Source: Aquatica leii (taxonomy: Eukaryota > Arthropoda > Insecta > Coleoptera > Lampyridae). Taken from it: a DNA stretch of 64,000 bases. The notes under the pieces were generated by a model. It did no database searches. It was not told the DNA's origin and saw only the letters and a list, made by a program, of their open reading frames with translations. The DNA lies in assembly GCA_035610365.1 (NCBI GenBank), contig CM069435.1:61687389-61751388 (forward strand), in the 5' to 3' direction. Shown piece by piece: positions 35,602 through 47,479 of this stretch; within the stretch, counting starts at the first letter, position 1, and each line of letters begins with the position of its first letter. Both the position numbers and the translations under genes were made by a program.

Positions 35602-37126
35602 TCTATAATATAAAAATGAATCGCAAAATGTGTTGGTAAGCGCATAACTCAACAACGCCTGGACCAATTTGACAAATTTTTTTTTTTAATGTTCGTTGGA
35701 GTTCATGGATGGTTTTTACGGCGAGAAAAATTCAAATAATTGCCGGAAAAACTTTTAAAACAGCCATTTTCTTTTTCCGATAATAAATTTTATAAAAAAA
35801 ACATAGTCAATTTTAGCATGCTATTGTATAAAGTTCATGTTAAATTTTTTTTGTTTTACTATCGGCACGCGAAATAAAATGCATCAGTTTTCACGTCATT
35901 AAATCGGTCAAATACAAACCGCGTTAAAAAAAGTTTTAATATCCTTATTTTATAGACATAAAACATTGGTACGGCTTGAAGGACTTCAAGTCAAATCAAA
36001 TAAAGAAAAAAACAACAACAAACTGTCAATGTCAATTTACGGTTGTACATTGTGTTGTTTTTCTTAGATTTTCTGTAACCTTATATACTGAGTTTGCAAA
36101 ACAGAAGTATATATTTGATACTCTTATGAAAGTAACAAATGATGAAACTGGCGGGATTTACTTCTTAGATGCACCTGGTGGTACAGGAAAAACTTTTTTA
36201 ATTTCTATAATATTAGCAACAATTCGCTCACAAAATAAAATTGCACTTGTACTCGCTTCGTCGGGAATTGCAACAACTTTGCTTGAAGGTGGTCGAACAG
36301 TCCATTCAGCACTAAAATTGCCATTAAATATGCAAAGCAATGAAACTCCAACCTGCAAAATTTCAAAGAACTCTGCAATGGCAAAGGTTTTGCAGCAATG
36401 TAAAATTATTGTTTAGGCGAATCGAGGATATAATTTTTAAACTCGCTGGACTTGCCAGGATTGCCACCTCACAATCCTCAATTAAAGGTTGGATCGGTTG
36501 TTATAATGTTGCGAAATATCAACCAACCGCGTTTTTGCAACGGAACACGGTTAGCGATAAAAAAATTACTAAACAACGTGATAGAAGCAACTATACTCAA
36601 AGGAAAGTATAAAGGAGAAGATGTTCTCATACCGCGCATCCCAATGATTCCGACTGATGTGCCATTTCAGTTTAAACGACTACAGTTTCCAGTGCGGCTT
36701 GCTTTTGCTATGACCATAAACAAGTCCCAGGGGCAATCATTAAGTGTTTGTGGTATTAATCTGGAAAACCCATGTTTCTCACATGGTCAATTGTATGTTG
36801 CCTGTTCCCGTGTTGGAAAACCATCAGATTTGTTTGTCTATGCGCCAGGTAATCAAACAAAAAACATCGTATATCATAAAGCACTACAATGATAATAAAA
36901 ATATTTTTTGTTAATAATTATGATTCACATGATTAACAATAAATTGATTACTTTTAAATCCTTATATAATATGTTTTATTTAATTATTTTTTATTCACAA
37001 CGTCCTGTCATTAGGGTGACGGTTCTGTTCAGGAGAATTTTTTGCCCCGACTATAAAATACGTAGGAACAAAAAATTGGAATATTAAAAATCTTTTTGAC
37101 AGTACGAAGTCTGTCGGGTCCGCTAG
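35602..37126 (+). mobile_element. Helitron with both termini, internally deleted
   Basis: The 5' end is TCTATAATATAAAAATGAAT (from 35602), the classical TC start. The 3' end is a hairpin GACAG-8 nt-CTGTC (37098-37115) followed by GGGTCCGCTAG, with CTAG ending at 37126. The flanking bases are A (35601) and T (37127), the expected AT insertion site with no duplication. At 1525 bp it is too short to encode the full Rep/helicase; it carries two pieces of the helicase gene on the plus strand and a spacer 3' region. Confidence 0.9.
36061..36892 (+). pseudogene. Helitron Pif1-like helicase, deleted between Walker A and C-terminus
   Basis: The first piece (about 36085-36416) reads FDTLMKVTNDETGGIYFLDA and then PGGTGKTFLISIILATIRSQ, with the Walker A motif GGTGKT that binds ATP in Pif1/RecD-type helicases. 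The frame then reads ASSGIATTLLEGGRTVHSAL and CKIIV and stops. The second piece begins near 36419 (ends 36892) and corresponds to the helicase C-terminus: PQLKVGSVVIMLRNINQPRF, CNGTRL, FQFKRLQFPVRLAFAMTINK, SQGQSLSVCGINL and YVACSRVG. A large segment containing Walker B and the central motifs is missing at about 36417. In intact Helitrons the protein also has a HUH endonuclease domain, absent here. The short distance to the 3' hairpin end fits the normal gene position. Confidence 0.85.
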
Positions 37127-40100
37127 TATTGAATAAAACTAAATCAAAACAAAAATAACAATATGAAAAGAAAAATTCCGAAACAGAAACTTCGGTTACA
37201 ACATTGATACCGTTCAAACCCAAAAGATTCTTTGTGTCTATTTTCTCCTTTTGCTACACTTTTCACTGTAAATTTAATTGTTTTGTTTTCTTTACTTTTT
37301 TTACATAGCTTACCAGAATTTTTAAAAAAAGATACTCTTTTTTTCTCTTTCTGTACTTTTTATTAGAAATGTTTTTATCATTATGCTGCTTCTAATTTCT
37401 TCACTTATGGTACTTTAAAGCATTCACTTGTGACGTTAAATTTTTACCGTTTAATATTATTCAATAAGTCATCTTTATTTGCAATTTTCAAATAAAAACA
37501 GATATTAAATGTTTTTATTTTACAATTTTTTAGTTTTTAAATAAATTTAAAATTACTTTTCCAAAAAACAATCGGTTATCAGTTTTCTTTATTTTCCTTT
37601 TTTTAATTGCATAGTTTTTACCTTAACGATTAATTTTATTTATCACGTCACATTGCGGTCAATGTATTACCAAAATCTTTAATTTAGTAAAACAAAGTAA
37701 CTTCGTTATTTTTTTATTTTTTAATTCTAATTAAAAACGTTTCTGTTTTCTTCAGTCGTTTTTTTTAATTTTTTTTATTTTTTGTTTTAAGTTTCAACGA
37801 TTAATTTTGTTGAACACAAAAACTTCTTTTTTTAAAAAAACAAACTGCAATTGTAAATTAAACAAATGATGACTGCGGTCAACATTGTTTTTCTGAATTG
37901 CATTTATACGTGTTTTTTAATAAAATCGTTGTTTTAATAGTTTTAGTTTAGTTTAGTTTAGCTTTAAAAAAATACTTTGCAGAAAACAATTTAAAATTTT
38001 TTTATTAAAATCTAAACTCTTTCAGTGTACGAATTCTACATAAAATTTATTTTGCACAAAGAAAAAAATCTAAGTGAACTTTCTTGCAACCTAAAATGGA
38101 ACATTGTTAGTTTTAATTTAACGCAATTTTAAATATTAAAGCATAATAAATATGAGCAAGCTCACCCGTGACATTAACTTGCCGTTAAAGATTTTTACCA
38201 TTTATTTTATTTGTTTTTATATTATTTGTTACTCTTAAGTTGATAATTTATTGTAAAGTTAAAGTTATTATTAAAGTATTTTACTTATTTTGCATTTACT
38301 TAATGGCAAAAATGCATAAATTCAGCATTTAATTACATTATACTAAATTAGTGCAAACGTTTAACATAGAACATTTTTGTATTATTAAAAAACAACTAAT
38401 AATTATTAAAATAATTCATAAACAAAAGTACTCAACCCAAATTTAAAAAATCATTGCAATATAGCGTCATTATTGTAATTTAAAAACTTGTTGCTGCTTT
38501 GCATATATTACATCAATGTCAAATTAACTTGAACAAAACATGAGAATGACAAATAAGCAACAAAAATAGTGTTACTAAGCATTATCAAATTTTCTAAAAT
38601 TAAAACAATATTTTAATTTTTTTAGTTAGTGGTACAACATATTCTACATTTTTTTTTTACTAATATTACTGTTTAACTACATTAGTTTAAGCAACTTTAA
38701 TTTGAAGTAAATTGGTTAATTTGAAGTTTGTTGTTCTTTTTAGTCTTATTTTTTAATATTTTCTTATATTGATTAAATCAAGGTTGTTATCCGAGGTGAC
38801 ACCGACATACCAATTTCATTCCACGTTATTGTTTACTAATACTTATAGTAAAAGTTTTATGGAAACCTGTACAAAACAAAATTAATAGAAGTTAGTTTAT
38901 AAATAATTTGAGTTTGTAAATAAATTAGATTATTTCACAAAAATATATATAAAGTAGTATTATTGTGAATTATAAAAATTAAGGTGAGAATTGCGTACAC
39001 GGAACGAGAAACAGAAGTACAATTATATACGTGACTAAATTCAAAGATTAAGGACGTTCTTGACGGCAATAAATAATTAATTTCAAAACATTGCTTTAGG
39101 TTATAAAGATGAAACTGTTAGATATTACTGGAGTTTCTATTAAAATCTGAGACCATTACTAACAAAAAAACAAAAAGTGGAAATAAATAATACACCAAAT
39201 ATAATTAAATAATAATATTTTAAGTCCCGGTCAAGTTCAAAATTTTAAATCTTTGTTAATTTCAATTATATTAATCTTTTAGCAAACTATAACATTGTTT
39301 TATTAGTTTTTCTAATTATATTTAAATTAATTTTAAAACTATTGAATTACTGTACTTAATTTGTGTTTAAATATTAATAGGTATATTTTCTTTTTTTCTT
39401 TATTATTTTAGTATCACTATTTATGTGTGTTTTGTAATAATTTATAAATTTTATTTTTTTTTTATTGTTCGTATGCTTTTTAACATCGTCATCGATTGAC
39501 TCTTGTTATTATAACAATATTTGATTTGGCATTTTATTTATGTAACTTTTAGTGTTATCTAGTGAAGTTGATTTTCCATGAATTCTTTTCAATAACTCTA
39601 AATGGGTTTTTTTGTTATATTATTTTATTTTTTTTTAAATTTCAAAACCTTTCCATTAAGTTTATTTTTAATTTTTTTAATAAACTGAAATCTGAAAAAT
39701 AATATAAATTAAAACAAAATCAAAAAGATATAAAAAAATAAATTAACTTACCAACATTTATTAATCAAATTAAATATTTGTAGTTTGACAATTTCAAATT
39801 TGAAATATACAAAATTAGCCTAATAATAGAAAATCCTAAGTTACAACAAAATAATATAATGATGAAAATAATCAAACAAAAGCTAATTTAGAAAAAGTAA
39901 ATTATCTCGTTAAGCAATAAATCGCGATTTAAAAAATAATTTTTAATTATTTCTTTTATTTCTAAAAAAATTAGTTTTCAGATTTCTATAATTATTGTTT
40001 TTTAAAGTTTAATATTCAAAATTTGAAGTTTAATTTTTCAATTCTAATGTAAGCTTATGTTTAAAATAAGATTAGATTTTATTATTTTAATTCTATAGTA

Positions 40101-40480
40101 TACGCCTGAAGATGACCATAACTCAAAACATGTAACGTTTATTAAAATACAAAAAAAATTAAAAATAAACTTAATAGGAAGGTTTTGAGATTCTTTAAAA
40201 AATAAAATAATATGTTATCTAGTGTTTTAGATTTAAATTGCTTTGTGTATAATGTTTATTTTTTTTGCGTTCTTATATAGTCACTTTTTAGTGGGTTTGA
40301 AAATTTTTAGCTACAATTTTTAGCCAAATTTTTTTTTCTTATTTTCCTTTTTCCAAGATCATTTCGTCTATAATGAGTTGTAATATGTGACCTTTTTCTT
40401 CTTTTACAATGTGTTCCAGATACTAATTTTTTAAATCATTATTATATTTTTTTATACGAGTTGTAACTAGCATGTTAGGG
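37127..40480. other. No gene seen; weak hammerhead-like string at about 40106
   Basis: Featureless AT-rich DNA. At 40103-40145 the sequence GCCTGAAGATGACCATAACT followed by CAAAACATGTAACGTTT resembles a decayed Penelope-type terminal motif (CTGAAGA box and a degraded GAAACGT box). No stem II pairing is left. Confidence 0.45.
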
Positions 40481-40818
40481 GAGGCGCAGGTAATGCCGGC
40501 TAGTTAACAAAACAACAAATGTACCAAAAATTCATAGAAAATATCACAAGTAAATTGTTTGTGATATGCTATAGTAAACTTTAGGTAATAGTTTATCATC
40601 TAAGTAAATGTAAAAGCTCCGTAATTAAGTTTTATTCTACTTTGCCACTTTGCGATAATTTACGATTGGCCGGTGCACCACGAAAGTGCGGGTAGCATCG
40701 GCCACTATTCGGTTTGTACCGATCATTTTATTCCAACAATTGCTAAAGTCCTGTCAAGATCTAACAAATAATTAAAAAATAATTTACAAAACGTTTATTA
40801 TTATTAAGGAACCATTAA

Positions 40819-42499
40819 TTATATACAAAAATCACATAAAGGTTTTATAATCATTATACATTCTTTATGCGCCCACTTTTTGTAAACTTGACACCAGAAC
40901 CAAATTTCTGTCTTTTCACATTCATCACATATTATGCATATATTGTCGCTTTCTTCTTCTTCATATTCTGATGTCTCATAATCATACGGTACATTCTTAT
41001 CGCTGCTACTTGAATTATATTTTGTTTCCATTGTTTGTGTTTTTGTTTTTTGGTTTTGTTCCAGTTTTTTTAGTTTGTCGAGTCTGCCTTTTTTTCTTTT
41101 TCCATTTTTTTGTTTTAGTTTTAATATAACTTCTTCTGCAAAAGCTGTGAATTTCAATGTTCCTTCCTGGTTACAATGTTTTTTTACCTATTTTCAGGCA
41201 ATGGAAAAATGGCAGTTACTAAAATTTTTGTGACGCTCAATTCATTAGATTTACTCAAACCTGGTTGCGGTGACTCAAATCTACTTGAGCCTGGTTGTAG
41301 TGACTCTAGCCTACTTAAATTTTGTCGAGAAGAATTAATTCTAGTTGAACCTGGTTGAGAGGAATTAATTCTAGTTGAACCTGGTTGAAGAAATTTAATT
41401 CTAGTTGGATCTGATTGGGGAAAATTAATTCTACTTCGACTTGTATCTTTAGCAGTGTGCATAAGGGCTCAGTTTCTTCTATTACAGGTATAGTCGACAT
41501 TTCACAAAAATCTTTCCTATTAAATATATATTAGGATTGTATGGAACTATTTTACTTATTTAAACCCTTTCTGTGCCTGTTTAACGGTAGCGATATTAAT
41601 AAATAGTAATAATAAATAATGCACGGTTAAATAATTCTGCCACATCAAACGAGGTTCTATCTTCTGATAGTGGTTTTGCTTCATAAAGAATGAACATTCA
41701 GTTGAACAGGCGGTTTTCAATGGTCCGAAGACTGTAAAATTCAATGGTTGTAATTTGTGCAATGTATGTGGTGGAAATGAAACTATTGAAAATCTATTTT
41801 CTTCGCAGAAATTGAATGCCTCCAATGTTATGCGGCTCCATGATTATCAAGAACCAAAATCGCCTTGTTCACTTTGGTGCCGTGTTTACGGAACCATTAT
41901 GCTTTAATTAGTAAGACATTTGAGCTCTAGGATATATGAACAGGGGCGGTACATACATGCCAGTAGCAGTAATTGATAGCACAACAGTTATATTGCTACC
42001 TTTCTCTTTACTCATAGCTTTACCCAATTCTTTAAATCGTTTTAGAGCAAGTACCTGTCTTAGTACGTGGACGGTCGTCAGACCCATCTCATCCACGTTA
42101 AAATGCGATTTGCTTGGAAATCATGAGCTGTGAAAATTTCGTTGCACTTACCATAAAATTTTTGTATGCTATCTTTATTAAAACCGGTAATTTTTGCCAA
42201 ACTAGTGAATTCTGGTTTCCAAGACTTAATCGTGGCTGTTGTCTGAGAAAACTTTTGAGCCAGTCCTTACCCGCAATTTTTTTTTCTTTCTGGCCCATGG
42301 TAAAAATATAGGACTTTTCAATTTGAGGACAACTTGAATTATTGGTTTTTAAGCAATTACATATTGTGCCATAAGGTATTCCATACTCTTTACTAATTTG
42401 TCTAATCACTTTTCCGGTATTAACGGCATTTATAGCCAATTGCATGGCCTTTGTAGTCCATTTTCCTTTCTTTGACTCAGTTTTACGTATTTTGAGCAT
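40819..42499 (-). pseudogene. Pogo-like transposase with PHD-like tail, frameshifted
   Basis: The start ATG is at 42499. An N-terminal Psq/CENP-B helix-turn-helix includes QLAINAVNTGKVIRQISKEY (first 55 residues), then IAGKDWLKSFLRQQPRLSL. After a frameshift near 42100 comes VDEMGLTTVHV (first catalytic Asp) and VVLSITATGMYVPPLFIYPR. Near 41850 LVLDNHGA keeps the second Asp, then another frameshift. In 41825-41556, SFPPHTLHKLQPLNFTVFGP has Asn where the third catalytic Asp (LQPLD) is expected. The linker at 41184-41500 is built of about 10-residue repeats (QPGSTRINSS-type). The tail (41157-40819) is acidic and ends with a Cys/His finger NICIICDECEKTEIWFWC...KKWAHKECI...CDFCI, like the PHD-type ends of several insect pogo-like transposases. 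Frameshifts and the Asp-to-Asn change indicate an inactive gene. Confidence 0.85.
41255..41435. repeat. 30-bp minisatellite within the pogo-like transposase linker
   Basis: About six units of roughly 30 bp, best seen as GAATTAATTCTAGTTGAACC followed by TGGTTGAGAG at 41331-41390, with diverged units on both sides. On the coding strand they give the repeated QPGSTRINSS motif. Confidence 0.75.
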
Positions 42500-42932
42500 A
42501 TAAAAATGTAAAAAAGATCATTTAATACTGTACTAACATACAAATTTATGGAGGATAGTACTGGCCACCTTGGTTGGTCTTACCCGCCATTACAACTAAG
42601 CATAAGAAGTTATTTTTTAAATCAGAACTATAAACAAGGCGAAATAAATACTACCACATTCTACATAAAAATTCCTACAATATAAACAACTAACATTTCA
42701 GATGTCTGAAAATTTGACAGACTTGCACGTGGCGAGTTATAAAATGGTTCGGAGAAAACTACACTTTTCACTCACACAACTACAAAGTCGAAACTAAGAG
42801 CGCTCGACTACTGCCGACCGTTAGCTATCATATTACGTCAAGCGGATGTTGCCAGATTCCTTCTAGAATACATAGATACAAAGATTAATATGTGGCCGGT
42901 TCTAACCGCTGACCGGTATTACCCGTACCTGC

Positions 42933-43659
42933 TTTAGTTATTTTTTCCAATTATAATACTGTCAACATTGATAATTATAAACTCATGATTTTTCTAACGT
43001 TTATCGTCTATTTTTTTATTTATAATAAAGCACTTATAGTCTGTAAAATATCAGTTTATGTAGTGATATTACTGACATTAGGTCAAACTTTGTGTTTATT
43101 TTAAAGAATAAATACATAAATTTACATTTACTATTAATTTATACCACAGCAACAAAAACGTAGGAAATCACTAAAGAATTGTTAAGCACCTATTACCATA
43201 AAATGTATCCTAATATATAAAATTATACACCAAATACCAATTACATAATTCTTAAATCAATATAATACATTAACATAGCACCTCAAATAACCAGCGATGT
43301 TCCGATAGGGTATATAGGCCGTATACTCCAAGGATTTTCTATACACACTGTGTATACTCTCAAAGTGTATCTTCGTTAACCCGCTCTCAAATATGCGCAT
43401 GTGTAACGCAAGTTCTAATTTTTTTCTAAAACAAATTGCTGCTAATAATCAGTAGAATATCATTGTTTATGGTGTGTACAATACGCGCTTACTTCTTCAC
43501 TTAATGAATACATTGTGCGGTTTACTGTGAATGAATTAGTTTTTATTAAAATACTAAATGAAAAATTAATTTGATTTCTAATAAACGAGGCACGCTCTTC
43601 AGTTTATCTTGAACAAATCAAACTGAAAAAAATTAATCTGCAGTTAAGGTTAATAATTT
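42933..43659. other. No gene seen
   Basis: AT-rich DNA without motifs that I can name. Confidence 0.5.
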
Positions 43660-44236
43660 TGATGCTGCTAGCGCTGGTTTATCCGTGTCCTCGCCAAAAA
43701 CAGCAACTGTGCTGTTTATTGTGATGAGGATATTTTAGAGAGATTCAAAATTTGGCTTTCATTGTAAACTAGTGAATATGCAACAAAACTTAATACAACA
43801 AATTTATGGTTAACTTGCAAGGAGGAAAAACTAGGATACAGTGTTTGTAAAACACCATTCATGTCTGAGTGGGTAGACTATGAAATCATTACTGCTGGAA
43901 ATAATGGAAAAAATTGATTAGTTTTATTATTGACTAAAATCAAACAGCATTTAGTAAACAACTCTCACACGATTGCAAAAAACATAATAAACAAGGGCAA
44001 GGAAAAAGTTTTAGATAAGATGTCTAAACATGTATCTGAAGAAGTAATGGACCCCAACGTGAAACTTTTTAGTACACTGTACTGTATAGCAATAAATCAT
44101 TGCCTTTTTCTGCAATCTTAAGGACTTGTTAAACTTCAACAAATCAATGTATTGGATAATGAATCTTGTAGTTAGTTTAAGTTTTTTGTCTTCTTTAGGA
44201 GGGGCAATAAAAACCACTCTAAACTGTTTTTATGGC

Positions 44237-44269
44237 TACGTTTCGTGCCTCTAGCGTGCACTTCTTCAG
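44237..44269 (-). ncRNA. Hammerhead-like motif, left arm
   Basis: Exact inverted copy of the right-arm motif, read on the minus strand. Confidence 0.55.
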
Positions 44270-44607
44270 GCCACTGAAAATTTATTTACGGTAAGTGAAC
44301 AACATTACACAAACGCATAAAACAACTAACTGAATTTGTTAACAGGTACAGCAAACAACAAAAAACTTACAAGAAAAGGTTACGAGTGGTACATATATTT
44401 AAATTCTTTTAAGTATTGACTTAATTTCATGTTAACTAGATTAAGTAAGTTATTAGACGGTATGCTTATTGGACCAGTGGACTACCACCACTCGTAACCT
44501 TTTCTTGTAAGTTTTTTGTTGTTTGCTGTACCTGTTAACAAATTCAGTTAGTTGTTTTATGCGTTTGTGTAATGTTGTTCACTTACCGTAAATAAATTTT
44601 CAGTGGC

Positions 44608-44640
44608 CTGAAGAAGTGCACGCTAGAGGCACGAAACGTA
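44608..44640 (+). ncRNA. Hammerhead-like motif, right arm
   Basis: CTGAAGA (44608-44614, fits the CUGANGA core), stem GTGC/GCAC (44616-44632), GAAA (44633-44636) and CGTA (44637-44640). The flanking TGGC and GCCA could form helix I. GUA is an allowed cleavage triplet in the NUH rule. Helix III is minimal, so action as a dimer would be needed. Confidence 0.55.
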
Positions 44641-45036
44641 GCCATAAAAACAGTTTAGAGTGGTTTTTATTGCCCCTCCTAAAGAAGACAAAAAACTTAA
44701 ACTAACTACAACTTGCCAACAGGAGGATAAACTACTTTACCATTAATAATGGATCTTCTTTACAGAGTAGAATAACTGTTTCGCGAATGGTTAATGTCAT
44801 AGCAAAAGAGACTTAAAAACGACTTGTAAAATTAGATTCAAAATTTATTATAATAGTAGACGAATCAATCATGTTGAGCATCAAGTGCACTCTAATTGTA
44901 TACATTTGATCATATTTTGATGCAATGGCTCCTATGGTAGCATTCTTAGATTTAATTTACCTCTATGGACAAAATGCCGTTTACCCTTGACAACTTTCAA
45001 GGTAGATAAATCGATTAACACTAGTCTAACAACGAG

Positions 45037-45587
45037 TACAGTCGAACTCCTATATAGTGATGTTCAAAATTCCCTTCAAAAACATCATTATATAGAAACT
45101 TCATTGTATAGAATTTATACTTAAAAAATAAAACACGAATTTAAACGTACATAAGAAATACATATTAATTATAAACACTTTCGTTTTGTCATTTTTAACC
45201 AACTTTATACTTAAACAACTTGAAACGAAAAAATTGTAAATTAATCCTCTAAACAATTCATGCATTTATGTCATTTACAAATGTACAGAATTTTTAGCAC
45301 CATTATAGTAATAGCCTTTTGTATTGTAAATTAAGAAGTCTTATAATCCGTTTATCCGTTTAAAAATGCGGTATTGTAAAGGTAAAGTAAATTGTACGTG
45401 ATTCCAAGAAAACTTTAAGAAGTTGGGTAACATTTTCTTTGAAAAAGATCATAATATAGAATTTGAACATCATATTTTAGAGGTGATTTTACACGCATTT
45501 TAACCCGAAGGTCAATATCCTAAAGAAAACATCACTAAATAGAAAAAATCATTAAATAGGAGTTCATTGAATAGAGGTCCGACTGTA
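45037..45587. mobile_element. 551-bp pogo-type MITE with TA target sites
   Basis: The left end TACAGTCGAACTCCTATATA (TA at 45037-45038) is mirrored by the right end, whose complement reads TACAGTCGGACCTCTATTCA (TA at 45586-45587). Subterminal AACTCCTAT and TAGTGATGTT strings are also mirrored. CAGTCG(A/G)AC(T/C)TCTAT ends and a TA target are typical of pogo-like elements. There is no coding capacity. It lies at the 3' limit of the hAT-like relic. Confidence 0.85.
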
Positions 45588-47479
45588 TTTCTATATATAA
45601 GACAATAAAAACAAATAGAATAAAAAATATACCAACTAATAAATTAACTTTTGTGAATACAACAAAAAAACTGTCAATTATCATAAACTTATCATGATTG
45701 CACAAAAATTAAAACAAACCGCTTTGTTTTAAACTTATTACATAAATACAAAAAACTTGCGTATGTTAGTCGTAATAACAAGCGTAATATGTCAAATCGT
45801 GCGTGCATACGACCAACCTCAAAGTAAATAATTATATATAAGAAACAAGGTACTTATTCAGCGTTTCTAATATGCGATTAGTTAATGGCATATCCAACAC
45901 AATTTACCACAAATACGATGCTAACAGCTTTGTAAGATGATTAAAAACAAAGTGCGCTAAGTTTTCCAAGTCATTTAAAGTACATCAACAGGTGTACACT
46001 TAATTCGTCGTAATTCCTGGCACAGTAACGAAAATCTAAACCATCTAACGTAGATCGACACAATACGGGTCCGGTATACTTCTTGTGTTTAGTGTATGCT
46101 TTATTAGTTCGTCATAGAAATTTTCAAGGATAATCACCACATGCGGGTGACCAAATTTTGCTATGATAATTCAAGAAAAATCAAATCGCGTTGTAAAATA
46201 AAAAAGTATTGTTACCCCAGCGAGTCTATCACAAGCATCCCATTTAAAATCGCAATTTTTTTAACTACTACCAGCGCGGATGATCTAAGGAAACTTAAAA
46301 TGTAGAAACCCCTAGACATGGTGTTAACACATGTGTTGTTTGCTTAACGTTGAAAACGAAAATATGATAATCAGTAACTTCCAGCGCGTAAATGACATGC
46401 CTGAGCGAAATTTATACAGCACAAGAAAAATACCAAGATGTTTAACTTAACAAGATTTTACATTTATTTTCTTACAGAGTGTTTGTCACCAGAATGGATA
46501 ACTATTTTCCAGTGAATATATTTTTTATTATCTTGTGTAGCTAGAAATTTTTTCATTTTTTTATAAATGTTATAATGGCACTGTTTTGCTTGTAACTTTT
46601 TTAATTTTATTGTGTTTGCAATTGTTTTCCTTTGTCTATTTGTAGTTCCTATTTTTCTGTATTACTAGTAAAATATCGCTCATTGCTGTTTTTTTCTAGT
46701 TGGTTTTATTCATTTTTTCAATTTTTATTTGTGTTTGCTTTCTGTTTATTTGTTGTTTTATTTTTGCGATATTATGTTTTTAAAGTTAGATTCTGCTTTT
46801 AATTGTTTTTTTTTAAGTTTGATATTTACTTTAGCAATTATTGAGTTACAATACAATTTAACGCCATCTTGACTAATTTTGCATTTCTATATCGTTCTTT
46901 TAATAGTATGTATTTTATATGTATAAAAATTTTTGTTTTGCTTTTTTCAATTTTTGAGTTAAAGTTTTTTATGGCTATATTGAGACATTTTACTTTATTT
47001 TTTTTATAGCAGTATTTTGGTCTGTATTTGTTTGAAATTAAAAAAACATACGTCTTTAATATTTCGCAAATAACTTGCCCACCTAAAAAAATATTGTGCC
47101 CACCCATGTAAACAAACCGGGCGCTGTCACTGGTAATCATATCGGTAACCTTATATATTTCAATGTGCTATTACTTTGTTTTTCTTTCAAGTAATTACAA
47201 ACAGCAAAACTTTTTGCTGCTAGCAAATAAATAATTTCTTTTGCGCTTAATATTCAAACTAAGCATCCTACCTTCGATAACAAAAGTACACACGCTTAAA
47301 CAAAATTTAATACAGCATATTTTCTAGCACTTAAAGCTTGATTTCATTTGCTTCTATTTTTTAATGACATTATTTATTACAACTTGATTTTAAAAATGCG
47401 TGTTAATAACCAAACAACTCAAAATAAAAAACCGCATAGCAATCAACGACACTTTTGATAGAGGATTAATAGAGTGCAA
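45588..47479. other. No gene seen
   Basis: AT-rich DNA. A 100-codon minus-strand frame (46838-47140) is Lys/Ile/Tyr-rich with no domain and is probably chance. Confidence 0.5.

Larger units (their letters stand above)
40481..42932 (-). mobile_element. Pogo-like DNA transposon with terminal and subterminal repeats
   Basis: The left end GAGGCGCAGGTAATGCCGGC (from 40481) matches the inverted right end (about 42932 downward, CAGGTACGGGTAATACCGGT) at about 16 of 23 positions. A related motif, GGGTA(A/G)(C/G)AYCGGCCA-like, recurs inside each end: CGGGTAGCATCGGCCACTAT at about 40689 and, inverted, CTGGCCACCTTGGTTGGTCT at about 42560. Between them is one minus-strand transposase gene. No TA flank was unambiguous, so the outer edges may be off by a few bases. 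Confidence 0.7.
44166..44711. mobile_element. Palindromic insertion with perfect 225-bp arms (Penelope-type ends)
   Basis: 44166-44390 and 44487-44711 are exact reverse complements over 225 bp around a 96-bp spacer. Each arm carries one hammerhead-like motif (44608-44640 plus; 44237-44269 minus). The arms interrupt the hAT-like relic, and the perfect identity implies a recent or gene-converted structure. Inverted terminal repeats bearing hammerhead ribozymes are a known feature of Penelope-like elements; no reverse transcriptase is left between them. Confidence 0.75.
43660..45010 (+). pseudogene. hAT-like (KIAA1586/ZBED-type) transposase-derived relic
   Basis: The plus-strand frames read TRIQCLVCKTPFMSEWVDYE and IITAGNNGK (43830-43910), resembling the N-terminal zinc-binding part of KIAA1586-like hAT-derived proteins. 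A 63-codon open piece follows (43930-44121): TKIKQHLVNNSHTIAKNIIN then KVLDKMSKHVSEEVMDPNVK. A 546-bp palindromic insertion separates this from the next part, which reads RITVSRMVNVIAKE near 44765-44805 and SKFIIIVDESI...IKCTLIVYI near 44838-44910, the block with the first catalytic Asp (VDES). A frame near 44925-44970 continues AMAPMVAFLDL. The pogo-type MITE at 45037 then ends the match. Stops and frameshifts are frequent. Family assignment is from memory and should be treated as likely, not proven. Confidence 0.55.

Noticed and set aside
36158-36358. Minus-strand frame opposite the Helitron helicase
   Set aside because: Shadow of the plus-strand Walker A region.
41176-41358. Plus-strand frame with Leu/Pro-rich repeats
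   Set aside because: It is the complement of the minisatellite linker of the minus-strand pogo-like transposase.
46838-47140. Minus-strand 100-codon frame
   Set aside because: Low-complexity Lys/Ile/Asn composition, no domain and no splice or start context.
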